A stretch of 64,000 bases of DNA from CAVRQM01 sp963838805 (GCA_963838805.1 CAWISK010000009.1:124001-188000); one strand, 5' to 3'; positions 1 to 9,189 are shown, numbered from the stretch's first letter. Numbers and translations: made by a program. Notes: generated by a model not told the origin, from the letters alone.

Positions 1-165
1 CGTGCTCGGGCGGTTGGGGGGAGGAAACTGAAGTCACTGACTTCCCAGCCAGTATGGCGCCCAACGGTTTCCGAGTGGTTAAGTTCGTATCAAAATCGGA
101 TAAAACAACGCTTTCCTCCGATTTTTCCGTTGCTTCGGCGCTATCGCTGATGTTTCGATCGAACT

Positions 166-702
166 GTGTCACCGATCCGCAACGCCTGTTGCCTGCTGTC
201 CCTGGCCGCGCTGGCCGGCTGCGCCGGCGCGGGGCGCGGTGCAACAGGCGACGCGCACTATTCGGGCCTGTCCTGCGCCCCCTTTGCGCGTGCGCTGACC
301 GGGGTGCAGCTGCATGGGAGCGCCGATTCCTGGTGGGTGCAGGCCGATGGCCGGTACGCCCGCGTACACTCGCCACAGACCGGCGCCATCCTGGTGCTGC
401 GGGCCAGCGACCGCCTGCCGTCCGGGCACGTGTCGGTGGTCTCGCGCGTGCTGGATGCCCGCTCGATCGACGTGATCCAGGCCAATTGGGTGCCGGGCGA
501 ACTGGAGCGTGACCAGCCGGTGATCGACATCTCGCCCGATAACGACTGGACGCTGGTGCGGGTCTGGTATCCGCCGGTGGGTGCCATGGGCAGCCACGCC
601 TATCCGGCCTACGGTTTCATCCTGCCGCCGTGGCCCGCCAGCCACGACGCGCTGGCGGCCAGTGCCGCCGTGGCCGCCGAGCGCGCGGCATCGGGCGGCT
701 GA
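166..702 (+). CDS. CHAP-domain lipoprotein, putative
   Basis: Predicted 178-residue exported lipoprotein. It starts at GTG 166 and has a short charged N-terminus, a hydrophobic stretch and a lipobox-like LAGC at residues 16-19, so it is probably lipidated and membrane anchored. The mature part looks like a small CHAP (NlpC/P60-like) amidohydrolase domain: a Cys in SGLSCAPFAR, then a GHVSVV segment carrying the expected His, then a conserved NWV. Such domains cut peptidoglycan or other gamma-glutamyl/amide bonds; the substrate here is unknown. The family assignment is from motif recognition and moderately sure. It lies upstream of tatA on the same strand with no obvious functional link. Confidence 0.6.
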   Translation: MSPIRNACCLLSLAALAGCAGAGRGATGDAHYSGLSCAPFARALTGVQLHGSADSWWVQADGRYARVHSPQTGAILVLRASDRLPSGHVSVVSRVLDARSIDVIQANWVPGELERDQPVIDISPDNDWTLVRVWYPPVGAMGSHAYPAYGFILPPWPASHDALAASAAVAAERAASGG

Positions 703-784
703 TCCGCGAGACAGTGGCGGCGAAACAGCGCTTGCACAACGCCCGCGCCCGGTCCATGTGCCGGACAGCGGTGTGGAGGTTGCG

Positions 785-1036
785 ATGGGTGGCTTGAGCA
801 TATGGCACTGGATGATCGTGCTGCTGGTCGTGCTGCTGCTGTTCGGCAGCGGCAAGGTCAGCACGCTGATGGGCGACTTCGCCAAGGGCATCAAATCCTT
901 CAAGAAGAACATGGCGGATGACACGGACGCCTCGATGGAGGCTTCGGCCGAGAAGCCGGCCGGCTCGATCGCGGCGCCGGGCGTGCATACGCAGCCGGTC
1001 GGCAGCACGACGAGCGCCGCCGCCCGCCAGGGCTGA
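785..1036 (+). CDS. tatA: Sec-independent protein translocase subunit TatA
   Basis: 83-residue inner-membrane protein of the twin-arginine translocon, which exports folded proteins. The start at ATG 785 follows a good GGAGG ribosome site. A single N-terminal transmembrane helix (about residues 5-20) ends in the FGSGK hinge typical of TatA/TatE, followed by the amphipathic helix GDFAKGIKSFKKNM and a disordered acidic tail. Length and order are normal for TatA. tatB and tatC are not in the window, so the gene stands apart from them. The gene immediately downstream is mtnB, 3 bases away. Confidence 0.9.
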   Translation: MGGLSIWHWMIVLLVVLLLFGSGKVSTLMGDFAKGIKSFKKNMADDTDASMEASAEKPAGSIAAPGVHTQPVGSTTSAAARQG

Positions 1037-1039
1037 CAC

Positions 1040-1699
1040 GTGGCCGCCGACGGTCTGGACGTGGCCGGGCCGGGCCGCGCCACCCGCGCGCGCGATATCG
1101 TTCCGGCCGCGGCGAGCGAGGCGATCATCGCCGCCGGCCGCAGGCTCTACGCGCAAGGGCTGGCCCAGGCGACCTCCGGCAATATCAGCCTGCGGGTCGA
1201 TGCCGGGACGCTGGCCATCACCTGCAGCGGCACCCATAAGGGCTTTCTGGACGGCGACGGCATCATGCTGGTCGATCTGGACGGAGAGCCGCGCAGCCCC
1301 GGCAGGCCGTCCGCGGAAACCGGCCTGCACTGCCAGATCTACCGCGCCTTTCCTCAGGCGGGCGCCGTGGTGCATGCCCATTCGGTGCCGGGCACCGTGC
1401 TGTCCATGTCGGGGGACGGGGCGATCCGCTTCTCCGGCTACGAGGTGATCAAGGCCTTTCCCGGCCAGACGACGCACGACGCGACCGTGGCGCTGCCGGT
1501 GCTGGACAACGACCAGGACATCCCGCGTCTCGCCGCCGCCGTCGAGCCGCTGCTGCGCGAGGGCGCCGTGCCGCTCGGCTACATGATCCGCGGCCACGGC
1601 GCCTATGTCTGGGGCGCCGGCATGGAGCAGGCGCTGGCCCAACTGGAAGGCCTGGAGTTCCTGCTCGCCTGCGAGCTCGAAAGGAGGAAGCTGCGATGA
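1040..1699 (+). CDS. mtnB: methylthioribulose-1-phosphate dehydratase
   Basis: 219-residue class II aldolase-type enzyme of the methionine salvage pathway. It dehydrates 5-methylthioribulose 1-phosphate to the diketo phosphate. Evidence: the TSGNIS motif near residue 45, the SAETGLH segment carrying the likely acid residue, the zinc-binding HAHS pair (His112, His114), and a third His in RGHGAYVWG near the C-terminus. It starts at GTG 1040 and overlaps mtnD by four bases (ATGA), so the two are translationally coupled. Immediately followed by mtnD and mtnC, which confirms the pathway. The kinase mtnK is about 21 kb away; mtnA is not in the window. Confidence 0.93.
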   Translation: MAADGLDVAGPGRATRARDIVPAAASEAIIAAGRRLYAQGLAQATSGNISLRVDAGTLAITCSGTHKGFLDGDGIMLVDLDGEPRSPGRPSAETGLHCQIYRAFPQAGAVVHAHSVPGTVLSMSGDGAIRFSGYEVIKAFPGQTTHDATVALPVLDNDQDIPRLAAAVEPLLREGAVPLGYMIRGHGAYVWGAGMEQALAQLEGLEFLLACELERRKLR

Positions 1700-2235
1700 G
1701 CCGCCTGACCGTGTATGAGGACGCAGCACCCGGCCGGAAGCTCCTGGCGACCGAGGATGCCGGGCAGATCGCGGGCGAGCTGGCCAGGATCGGCGTGCGG
1801 TTCGAGCGCTGGGAAAGCCCGGTGGCGCTGTCGGCCGATGCGCCCGCCGAGGCGGTGCTCGCCGCTTACAAGCCGTATCTGGATGCTCTCATGGGTGACA
1901 GCGGGGCGGGCTCGGCCGATGTCATCAAGCTCACGCCCGACAATCCGAATGTCGAGGCGCTGCGGCAGAAATTCATCTCCGAGCACACGCATACCGAGGA
2001 CGAGGTGCGCTTCTTCGTGCATGGCTCGGGCAATTTCATCATGCACGTGCAGGATCGCGTCTATGACGCGCATTGCACGCAGGGCGACCTGATCAGCGTG
2101 CCCGCGAACACGAGGCACTGGTTCGATGCCGGCCCCGAGCCGTCCTTCACCGCTCTGCGCGTGTTCACCGACACGTCCGGCTGGGTGCCGCATTATACTG
2201 GCGACTCCCTGAGCGAGCGCTTCCCTGCCTCCTGA
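1696..2235 (+). CDS. mtnD: acireductone dioxygenase
   Basis: 179-residue cupin enzyme that oxidises the acireductone of the methionine salvage pathway; with Fe2+ it gives the 2-keto acid precursor of methionine plus formate. The four metal ligands are visible at the family positions: His97, His99 and Glu103 in the HTHTEDEV stretch, and His141 in NTRHWF. The start at ATG 1696 overlaps the mtnB stop and follows a strong AGGAGG site inside the mtnB end. Full length for the family. Confidence 0.95.
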   Translation: MSRLTVYEDAAPGRKLLATEDAGQIAGELARIGVRFERWESPVALSADAPAEAVLAAYKPYLDALMGDSGAGSADVIKLTPDNPNVEALRQKFISEHTHTEDEVRFFVHGSGNFIMHVQDRVYDAHCTQGDLISVPANTRHWFDAGPEPSFTALRVFTDTSGWVPHYTGDSLSERFPAS

Positions 2236-2281
2236 GGCCGGCCGCGCGGCCACGATCGGCGGCAGCGGCGAACGTCATGCG

Positions 2282-2965
2282 GTGATCGCCGTGCTGACCG
2301 ACATCGAGGGCACGACGACCCCGATCGATTTCGTGCGCGACACGCTGTTTCCGTTCGCGCGCGCCCGCCTGCCGGCGTTCCTGGCGGCGCGCGCGGATGA
2401 TCCGGAGGTGGCGGCGGAACTGGCGGCGGTGCGGCGCGCGGTGCCGGGGGTCGAACCCTTGCAGACCCTGCTGCACTGGATGGACCAGGACGCCAAGGCC
2501 ACTCCGCTCAAGGCGCTGCAAGGCATGGTCTGGCAGCAGGGCTATGCGGATGGAACCCTGCGCGGAGAGCTGTATCCCGACGTGGCGCCCTGCCTGCGCG
2601 CCTGGGCCGCGTCCAGGGTTCGGCTGTTCGTCTATTCCTCGGGCTCGGTCGCCGCACAGCGGCTGCTGTTCGGCCGCTCCTCGGCAGGCGATCTGGAGTC
2701 TCTGTTCGCCGGCTGGTACGATACCGGGATCGGCGCCAAGCGCGACGCCGACAGCTACGACCGCATCGCCATCGCCGCCGGCGTGCCGGCCTCGGCGATG
2801 CTGTTCCTGTCGGATGTCGAGGCCGAGCTGGACGCCGCCGCCGCCGGCGGCCTGCGCACCTGCCAATTGGTGCGCAGACGGGACGGGACGCTGCCCTCGC
2901 GACGGCACGCCACCGCCGCCGATTTCCGCCGCGCGGCCCGGCTGTTTGGCTTGCCTGCCTCCTAG
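2282..2965 (+). CDS. mtnC: enolase-phosphatase E1
   Basis: 227-residue HAD-superfamily enzyme that enolises and dephosphorylates 2,3-diketo-5-methylthiopentyl 1-phosphate to the acireductone used by MtnD. The N-terminal TDIEGTTTPIDF block carries the catalytic Asp7 and Glu9 characteristic of this HAD branch. Later blocks YSSGSVAAQ and FLSDVEAELDAA match the family motifs. The start is a GTG at 2282, 46 bases after mtnD. Third gene of the mtnBDC operon. Confidence 0.93.
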   Translation: MIAVLTDIEGTTTPIDFVRDTLFPFARARLPAFLAARADDPEVAAELAAVRRAVPGVEPLQTLLHWMDQDAKATPLKALQGMVWQQGYADGTLRGELYPDVAPCLRAWAASRVRLFVYSSGSVAAQRLLFGRSSAGDLESLFAGWYDTGIGAKRDADSYDRIAIAAGVPASAMLFLSDVEAELDAAAAGGLRTCQLVRRRDGTLPSRRHATAADFRRAARLFGLPAS

Positions 2966-3086
2966 ATATTGCGGGTCAGGCTGGAGTTTTCCACAAGTTT
3001 TTGAGTTCGAGGGTGCGACTTCGCGTTGAGTGAAGCGGCGGGTCGTTCTACCGTATCTTGTGTGGACATCAAAAGGGGCCCACGAG

Positions 3087-3579
3087 ATGGAGTGGAACGA
3101 CGAGACAATCGCCCGGCTCCGCGGCTTCTGGGAGGAGGGTCATTCCACCGCCGAGATAGGTCGCCGGCTTGGCGTCTCGAAGAACGCGGTGGTGGGCAAG
3201 GCGCACCGTCTGGGGCTGGCGGCGCGTCCGTCGCCGATCCGGCGCGAGCCCTCGGGCCGGCCGCGCCCGCCGGTGGCAAGGCGTGTGGTCGGGCCGACCC
3301 TGCCGCCGCTTCCCGCCGCGTCGGCGGCACCGGTTCCGGAGCTGCCGCAGCCAGTGGCCACTCCCCGGCCGGTCGCGCCCATGCCGGCGGCGCCGCGGGT
3401 CGTGCCGACGGCGCGCGTGGGGGGGCGGCTACAGGCCTGCTGCTGGCCGCTCGGCGAGCCGGGCACCCGCTCGTTCCGTTTCTGCGACGCGGAGTTGCTC
3501 GCCGGCAAGCCGTACCTGCGCCGAACACGCGCAACTGGCCTATGTGCGCGTCCGCGACCGGCGCGAGGAAGCCGCCTGA
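3087..3579 (+). CDS. gcrA: GcrA cell cycle regulator (frameshifted near the 3' end)
   Basis: Alphaproteobacterial cell-cycle transcription factor that partners sigma-70 RNA polymerase and senses methylated GANTC sites. The N-terminal helix-turn-helix block MEWNDETIARLRGFWEEG, then GVSKNAVVGKAHRLGL, is diagnostic. ATG 3087 is the conserved family start, although the frame stays open upstream. A Pro/Arg-rich linker follows. The C-terminal CCWPLGEPG ... FCDAE ... GKPY is canonical, but after GKPY (about 3515) the expected CAEHAQLAYVRV continues one base further on, ending at 3579. One extra C explains this. Without correction the frame runs to 3599 with an unrelated tail. Confidence 0.9.
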
Positions 3580-3739
3580 ACGGCGGGACGCGCGCGTGAG
3601 GCGTGGCTTCCTTGCAGCGCGGCCCGGCCCGGCCTAACCTTTGCCGATGCGGCGTCACGGACCGCAGCCGAACGGGTCCGGCGCCCATGCAGGGGGCGGG
3701 GAACGTCCCGCCCTCCAACGTCGGGAGGGTGCGGTCACG

Positions 3740-3946
3740 ATGCCTAGAGGCACGGTCAAGTGGTTCAACCCCACCAAGGGGTATGGTTTCATCGCTCCGG
3801 AGAGCGGCGGCAAGGATGTGTTCGTGCATATCAGCGCCGTGCAGAAAGCGGGCCTGCACTCGCTCAACGAGGGTCAGACCCTCGCCTTCGAGATCGAGCA
3901 GCAGCAGAACGGCCGCGCCGCGGCGGTGGATCTCTCGACGACCTGA
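3740..3946 (+). CDS. cold shock-like nucleic acid chaperone
   Basis: 68-residue single CSD protein, an RNA/ssDNA-binding beta barrel. It begins MPRGTVKWFNPTKGYGFI, containing RNP1 (KGYGFI), and the second motif VFVHISAV follows at about residue 31. The start at ATG 3740 follows a GGGAGG ribosome site; the open frame upstream lacks protein-like character. Monocistronic, with about 160 bases upstream, room for the long leader common in this family, although no specific cold-box was identified. Confidence 0.93.
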   Translation: MPRGTVKWFNPTKGYGFIAPESGGKDVFVHISAVQKAGLHSLNEGQTLAFEIEQQQNGRAAAVDLSTT

Positions 3947-4089
3947 GGCCCTCGCCCGGGCTGCCTGCCGCCTCGTCGGGGGCAGGGGAAATGGCTCGCG
4001 AGCGGCAGACGCTCCTTGCGCGGGGGCGCTACCTCGCGCATGTGCGCGTGGCAGTCAGCGATGATGGGATCATGAGTTAGGGAAACACG

Positions 4090-4734
4090 GTGGCGCGGTC
4101 GCGCCAGCCACATACGGCGCTCGATTCGCAGGATGTGCTCGACGCCTATCGGCGCTGGGCCGGGATCTACGATGCCGCATTCGGCGGCATCTCGCGTCCG
4201 GCCAGGCTGCGCGCGGTCGCGGCCGTCAACGCTCTGCCGGGCCGGCGCGTGCTGGAGGTGGGGGTCGGGACGGGCCTGGCGCTGCCGCTGTATCAGCGCG
4301 ACCGGCTCGTGACCGGGATCGATCTGTCCGCCGAGATGCTGGGCCGCGCGCGGGCACGGGTGGCCCGGCAGCGGCTCGACCACGTCGAGGCGCTGCACGT
4401 GCTGGATGCCGAGGACACCGGGCTGCCGGCGGGCGAGTTCGACGTCGCGGTGGCGATGTTCGTGGCCTCCGTGGTGCCGCATCCGCGCCGGCTGCTGGCG
4501 GAGATGCAGCGCCTGGTGCGGCCGGGCGGCCACCTGCTGTTCGCCAACCATTTCGCCGCCGAGCGCGGGCCGCGCTGGTGGGCGGAATGGGCGCTGGCAC
4601 CCGCCTCGCGCGCGCTCGGCTGGCATCCGGACTTCCGCATCGAGGCGCTGCTGTCGGCGCCTGAGCGTGAGGCCGCCAGCGTGCAATCGCTGCCGCCCGC
4701 CGGCCTGTTCAGCCTGGTGCATCTGCCGCGTTGA
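4090..4734 (+). CDS. class I SAM methyltransferase, PmtA-like phospholipid N-methyltransferase
   Basis: 214-residue soluble methyltransferase. The SAM-binding motif I is VLEVGVGTGLALP (about residues 55-67), followed by VTGIDLS and the AMFVASVVPHP region. Overall pattern and size fit the Rhodobacter/Rhizobium PmtA branch that methylates phosphatidylethanolamine toward phosphatidylcholine, an abundant lipid in many alphaproteobacteria. The generic fold makes the substrate an inference; ubiquinone or other small-molecule methyltransferases are alternatives. Starts at GTG 4090. It stands alone between the cold shock gene and the cytochrome oxidase operon. Confidence 0.7.
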   Translation: MARSRQPHTALDSQDVLDAYRRWAGIYDAAFGGISRPARLRAVAAVNALPGRRVLEVGVGTGLALPLYQRDRLVTGIDLSAEMLGRARARVARQRLDHVEALHVLDAEDTGLPAGEFDVAVAMFVASVVPHPRRLLAEMQRLVRPGGHLLFANHFAAERGPRWWAEWALAPASRALGWHPDFRIEALLSAPEREAASVQSLPPAGLFSLVHLPR

Positions 4735-4848
4735 ATTCGCCTTGCGCGCCGGCCTCGCCCTTGATCTGAAGGGGCGTGTCCTGTAGCCCACGTACCGCAA
4801 TGCGGGACGGCAGGGCCGGCCTGCGATCCAAGCGGGAACGGACACTCG

Positions 4849-5742
4849 ATGCAGCTCTTCCTTCGGCGCGCCTCCTCGGCTGCAAGCCCGATCTTCCTGG
4901 CGGCCCTGGCTTTCGGTGCGGGGAGTTTCGGCGCGGACCCGGCGCTGGCGCAGGAGCCGCATAACTGGCAGATGGGCATGCAGGCGGCGCACAGCCCGGT
5001 GAAGCTGCAGATCGCGCATCTGAACGATCTGCTGACGGTCATCATCGTGCTGATCACGCTGTTCGTGGCGGCATTGCTGGCGGTCGTGATCTGGCGCTTC
5101 CGTGCGAGCCGCCATCCGGAGCCGAGCCGCACCAGCCACAACACGCTGCTCGAAGTCGCCTGGACCATCCTGCCGGTGCTGATCCTCGTGATCATCGCCA
5201 TCCCGAGCTTCCGGCTGATCTACTATGAGGATCGTGCCGCAAACCCGGATATGACGATCAAGGTCACCGGGCATCAGTGGTACTGGGAATACACCTACCC
5301 CGACCAGGGCAATGTGGATTTCACCAGCTACATGGTCCCCGACAACCAGCTCAAGCCGGGGCAGAAGCGGCTGCTCGACGTGGACAACCAGCTGGTGCTG
5401 CCGGCCGGCAAGACGGTGCGCATCCTGATTTCCAGCGGTGACGTGATCCATAGCTGGTTCGTCCCCAGCCTCGGCGTGCAGCGCTATGCCATTCCGGGCC
5501 GGGTCGACGAGACCTGGGTGAAGATCGACAAGCCCGGCGTGTACTATGGCGAATGCAATCAGATCTGCGGCACCAACCACAGCTTCATGCCGATTTCCGT
5601 GCATGCCGTGACACCGGCGGAGTTCACCGCCTGGGTGGCCCAGGCCAAGACCAAGTTCGCCGCCGACGCGCCGACGGACGCGCCGAGCATGGCAACGGCG
5701 AAGCCGGCTGCGGTGATGACCGTGGCACAAGTTCAGCCCTGA
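4849..5742 (+). CDS. coxB: cytochrome c oxidase subunit II
   Basis: 297-residue subunit carrying the CuA electron-entry site of the aa3-type oxidase. An N-terminal signal sequence (to about residue 35) is followed by two transmembrane helices (around 62-84 and 103-124). The periplasmic cupredoxin domain has GHQWYWEY, HSWFVPSLG and the CuA loop GECNQICGTNHSFMP, so all copper ligands are present. First gene of the oxidase operon; coxA follows after 34 bases. Confidence 0.96.
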   Translation: MQLFLRRASSAASPIFLAALAFGAGSFGADPALAQEPHNWQMGMQAAHSPVKLQIAHLNDLLTVIIVLITLFVAALLAVVIWRFRASRHPEPSRTSHNTLLEVAWTILPVLILVIIAIPSFRLIYYEDRAANPDMTIKVTGHQWYWEYTYPDQGNVDFTSYMVPDNQLKPGQKRLLDVDNQLVLPAGKTVRILISSGDVIHSWFVPSLGVQRYAIPGRVDETWVKIDKPGVYYGECNQICGTNHSFMPISVHAVTPAEFTAWVAQAKTKFAADAPTDAPSMATAKPAAVMTVAQVQP

Positions 5743-5776
5743 TCCACATGTCGGGGCATGAAGGAGAGATGATCGG

Positions 5777-7381
5777 ATGAGCGCCACCACCCACGACCAC
5801 GCGCACGGTCACGACGATCACGGCCACGGGCACGCGCCGGGATTCGTCCGCCGCTGGCTGATGAGCACCAACCACAAGGATATCGGCACGCTCTATCTGA
5901 GCTTCGCGATCCTGGCCTCGCTGGTGGGCGGCGGGCTGTCGATCCTGATGCGCGCCGAGCTGGCCAGCCCCGGGATGCACGTCTTCTCCTCCGGCCAGGA
6001 GTGGAACACGGTCGTCACCGCGCACGGCCTCATCATGATCTTCTTCGTGGTGATGCCGGCGATGATCGGCGGCTTCGGCAACTGGTTCGTGCCGCTGATG
6101 ATCGGCGCGCCCGACATGGCGTTTCCCCGCCTCAACAACATCAGCTTCTGGCTGCTCGTGCCTGCGTTCTGCCTGATCCTGACGGGGCTTTCGCTGGGCG
6201 AGTTGGGGACCGGCTGGACGTTGTATCCGCCGCTGTCGAACTCGCAATTCGAGCCGGGCATCGGCATGGATTTCACCTTGTTCGCGCTGCACCTGGCCGG
6301 CATCTCCTCGCTGCTGGGGGCGATCAACTTCATCACCACCATCTTCAACATGCGCGCGCCCGGCATGACGCTGCACAAGATGCCGCTGTTCGTGTGGTCG
6401 ATGCTGGTGACGGCGTTCCTGCTGCTGCTGGCGATCCCGGTGCTGGCGGGTGCGATCACCATGCTGATCACCGACCGCGATTTCGGCACCTCGTTCTTCA
6501 AGCCGGAGGGCGGCGGCGACCCGGTGCTGTTCCAGCATTTGTTCTGGTTCTTCGGCCATCCCGAGGTGTACATCATGATCCTGCCGGGCTTCGGCATGAT
6601 CAGCCATGTGATCTCGACCTTCAGCCGCAAGCCGGTGTTCGGCTATCTCGGCATGGCGTACGCGATGGTGGCGATCGGCGTCGTGGGATTCGTCGTCTGG
6701 GCGCACCACATGTTCGTCTCCGGCATCGACGTGAACACCCGCGCCTATTTCACGGCGGCCACGATGGTCATCGCCGTGCCGACGGGCATCAAGATCTTCT
6801 CGTGGATCGCCACCATGTGGGGCGGCTCGATCGACATGAAGACGCCGATGCTATGGGCGATCGGCTTCATCTTCCTGTTCACGGTCGGCGGTGTCACCGG
6901 CGTCGTGCTGGCCAATGCCGGCGTCGATACCGTCCTGCACAACACCTACTACGTGGTGGCGCATTTCCATTACGTGCTGTCGCTCGGTGCCGTGTTCTCG
7001 ATCTTCGCCGGGTTCTACTACTGGATCGGCAAGATGTCCGGGCACCAGTATCCCGAGTTCTGGGGCAAGGTGCATTTCTGGGTGACGTTCATCGGCGTAA
7101 ACCTGACCTTCTTCCCGATGCACTTCCTGGGTGCGGCCGGGATGCCACGCCGCTACGTGGACTATCCGGAGGCGTTCCGCGGCTGGAACGAGGTGGCTTC
7201 GTACGGCGCCTATATCGGCGGCCTCTCGGTGCTGATCTTCCTCTACGTGCTGTACCGGACCTTCACCAGCAAGGAGAAGCTGGCCGAAAACTACTGGGGC
7301 GAGGGTGCCACCACACTGGAGTGGACCGTCTCCTCCCCGCCGCCGTTCCATACCTTTGAGGAGCTTCCGCGCATCCGTTGA
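5777..7381 (+). CDS. coxA: cytochrome c oxidase subunit I
   Basis: 534-residue catalytic subunit with heme a and the heme a3/CuB centre, 12 transmembrane helices. Key blocks seen: SSGQEWNTVVTAHGL (heme a His), WFFGHPEVYIMILPGFG (CuB His and cross-linked Tyr region), VWAHHMFVSG (CuB His pair), and VVAHFHYVLSLGAVF (heme ligands). The N-terminus has an unusual His/Asp/Gly-rich tract before FVRRWLMSTNHKDIG that may bind metal; this is an observation only. ATG 5777 follows a GAAGGAGA ribosome site. Confidence 0.97.
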   Translation: MSATTHDHAHGHDDHGHGHAPGFVRRWLMSTNHKDIGTLYLSFAILASLVGGGLSILMRAELASPGMHVFSSGQEWNTVVTAHGLIMIFFVVMPAMIGGFGNWFVPLMIGAPDMAFPRLNNISFWLLVPAFCLILTGLSLGELGTGWTLYPPLSNSQFEPGIGMDFTLFALHLAGISSLLGAINFITTIFNMRAPGMTLHKMPLFVWSMLVTAFLLLLAIPVLAGAITMLITDRDFGTSFFKPEGGGDPVLFQHLFWFFGHPEVYIMILPGFGMISHVISTFSRKPVFGYLGMAYAMVAIGVVGFVVWAHHMFVSGIDVNTRAYFTAATMVIAVPTGIKIFSWIATMWGGSIDMKTPMLWAIGFIFLFTVGGVTGVVLANAGVDTVLHNTYYVVAHFHYVLSLGAVFSIFAGFYYWIGKMSGHQYPEFWGKVHFWVTFIGVNLTFFPMHFLGAAGMPRRYVDYPEAFRGWNEVASYGAYIGGLSVLIFLYVLYRTFTSKEKLAENYWGEGATTLEWTVSSPPPFHTFEELPRIR

Positions 7382-7383
7382 GG

Positions 7384-8343
7384 ATGCGCGGCGTGGCCCA
7401 TGCCGTGAGCGATCCGACCCTCTCGATGCTGCCTGTCGTGAGCGAGACGCTCGGCCGCGATTCCACGGCTGGCGACTGGCTGGCGCTGCTCAAGCCGCGC
7501 GTGATGACGCTGGTGGTGTTCACCGGCGCCATCGGCCTCGCGGTGGCGCCCGGCCATCTGCACCCGACGCTGGCGATCGCGGCCGTGCTGTGCATCGCCG
7601 TGGCGGCGGGCGCGGCCGGCGCCCTCAACATGTGGTATGACCGCGACATCGATGCGGTCATGCGGCGCACCGCCAGGCGGCCGATCCCGGCCGGGCGTAT
7701 CGAGCCGTCCGAGGCGCTGGCCTTCGGCGTGGCGCTGGCGGCGGGTTCCGTCGTCGTCATGGGGCTGGCCACCAACATCGTCGCGGCGGCGCTGCTGGCG
7801 CTGTCGATCGCCTTCTACGTGCTGGTCTATACGATGTGGCTGAAGCGGCGCACCGCCCAGAACATCGTCATCGGCGGCGCCGCCGGGGCGTTTCCGCCGG
7901 TGATCGGCTGGGCCGCCGTGACCGGCCAGGTCGGGCTGCTGCCGCTGCTGCTGTTCCTGATCGTATTCCTCTGGACTCCGCCGCATTTCTGGTCGCTCGC
8001 TCTGTGGGCCAATGCCGATTACGAGCGCGCCGGCGTGCCCATGCTGCCGGTCGTCTCCGGCGCGCGCGCCACGCGGCGGCAGATCATGCTGTACACGGTG
8101 CTGCTGGTGGCCTGCTCGGTCCTGCCCTGGGCGCTGCATCTGACCGGGCCGATCTACGGTCTTTCGGCGCTGGCGCTGGGAGTGTGGTTCCTGGTGGGCG
8201 CCTGGCAGGTGCTGCGCGACCGACAGGACGCGGCGGGCGTCAGCCTGACCCGCGATGCGCCGGCCAAGGCGTGTTTCCGCACCTCCCTGCTGTACCTGTT
8301 CATCCTGTTCGCGGCGCTCGCCGTCGATCGTCTGGTCTTCTAG
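7384..8343 (+). CDS. ctaB: protoheme IX farnesyltransferase
   Basis: Polytopic UbiA-family enzyme that converts heme B to heme O, a step toward heme A for the oxidase encoded beside it. The prenyl-diphosphate site is visible as NMWYDRDIDAVMRRTARRPI; eight or nine hydrophobic helices follow, and WTPPHFWSLAL is a family signature. ATG 7384 lies two bases after the coxA stop, so the genes are coupled. About 319 residues, full length. Confidence 0.95.
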   Translation: MRGVAHAVSDPTLSMLPVVSETLGRDSTAGDWLALLKPRVMTLVVFTGAIGLAVAPGHLHPTLAIAAVLCIAVAAGAAGALNMWYDRDIDAVMRRTARRPIPAGRIEPSEALAFGVALAAGSVVVMGLATNIVAAALLALSIAFYVLVYTMWLKRRTAQNIVIGGAAGAFPPVIGWAAVTGQVGLLPLLLFLIVFLWTPPHFWSLALWANADYERAGVPMLPVVSGARATRRQIMLYTVLLVACSVLPWALHLTGPIYGLSALALGVWFLVGAWQVLRDRQDAAGVSLTRDAPAKACFRTSLLYLFILFAALAVDRLVF

Positions 8344-8346
8344 GCG

Positions 8347-8562
8347 ATGCACCCCGATCCGCTTGGCTCGCCGCCCCAAGGCGGCCCCGTCCTGTCGCGA
8401 GCGGCCGCCGAGTTGCTGACACGGCGCCGGCGAGGGCGCAATGTGGCCCTGCTGGTGGCACTTCTCGCATTGGTCGTGCTGCTCTATTTCGTCGCCATCG
8501 CCAAGATGTCGCACCACACAGGCAACGAAGCGGTGACGCCCAAGGTCCAGACGCCTAAATAG
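8347..8562 (+). CDS. small single-span membrane protein in the CoxF position
   Basis: 71-residue protein with a Pro/Arg-rich cytoplasmic N-terminus, one transmembrane helix (about residues 33-50, ALLVALLALVVLLYFVAI) and a short polar tail. It lies three bases after ctaB and six before ctaG. Small proteins with the same topology occupy this slot in many alphaproteobacterial oxidase operons (often labelled CoxF), where they are thought to help assembly. The call rests on position and topology, not on a recognised catalytic motif. Confidence 0.75.
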   Translation: MHPDPLGSPPQGGPVLSRAAAELLTRRRRGRNVALLVALLALVVLLYFVAIAKMSHHTGNEAVTPKVQTPK

Positions 8563-8568
8563 TCGGGC

Positions 8569-9189
8569 ATGACCGTGCGCCGACCGATCCTGCTGCCCTC
8601 CGTCCTGGTGTTCGTGGTGTTCGGCATGGTGGGGCTGACCTTCGCGGCGGTGCCGTTCTACAAGATGTTCTGCGCGTTGACCGGCTATGGCGGCACACCG
8701 CAGATCGGCCCCGAGCAGAGTCCCGGCGCGATCTCCAGCAGCATCGTCGTGCGTTTCAACGCTCTCACCAATCCTGGCCTGCCCTGGCACTTCGCGCCGG
8801 AGCAGCGGGAGGTTTCGGTCAAGCTCGGCGAGGAAAAGGTCGCCTTCTACGCGGCGCGCAACGAGGCGGATCGACCGGTGACCGGGGTGGCGCTGTATAA
8901 CGTGACGCCGGACAAGGTGGGACGGTATTTCCACAAGACGGCCTGCTTCTGCTTCAACGAGCAGACGCTGGCCGCCGGCCAGACCATGCAGTTTCCCGTC
9001 AGCTTCTGGGTCGATCCGGCCATTGCACACGACTCGAACACGGCCGATGTGCACACGATCACCCTGTCCTACACGTTCTTCCGCTCGCTTGACGACGCGG
9101 CGCGCAGCGGGGCTTTGGCCCATGCCGGGCCGCATATCGGCGCCTACAAGGGTCCGGCCAGGCCGCCCGAGACAAGCCCCGCGTCCTAG
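8569..9189 (+). CDS. ctaG: cytochrome c oxidase assembly protein CtaG (Cox11 family)
   Basis: 206-residue membrane-anchored periplasmic copper chaperone that delivers copper to CuB of subunit I. One N-terminal transmembrane helix is followed by VPFYKMFCALTGYGGT, with the conserved Cys near the membrane. The copper motif CFCF is at residues 126-129, and the C-terminal HTITLSYTFF is typical. Full length, in frame. coxC follows after about 100 bases. Confidence 0.95.
   Translation: MTVRRPILLPSVLVFVVFGMVGLTFAAVPFYKMFCALTGYGGTPQIGPEQSPGAISSSIVVRFNALTNPGLPWHFAPEQREVSVKLGEEKVAFYAARNEADRPVTGVALYNVTPDKVGRYFHKTACFCFNEQTLAAGQTMQFPVSFWVDPAIAHDSNTADVHTITLSYTFFRSLDDAARSGALAHAGPHIGAYKGPARPPETSPAS

Noticed and set aside
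1..165. Possible gene end or promoter at the left edge
   Set aside because: No convincing reading frame, and no promoter elements could be assigned; the short frame at 54-512 is a shadow of the lipoprotein gene.
3874..5790. A 638-residue minus-strand frame opposite pmtA and coxB
   Set aside because: Composition is typical of antisense GC-rich frames and it overlaps confidently identified genes throughout.
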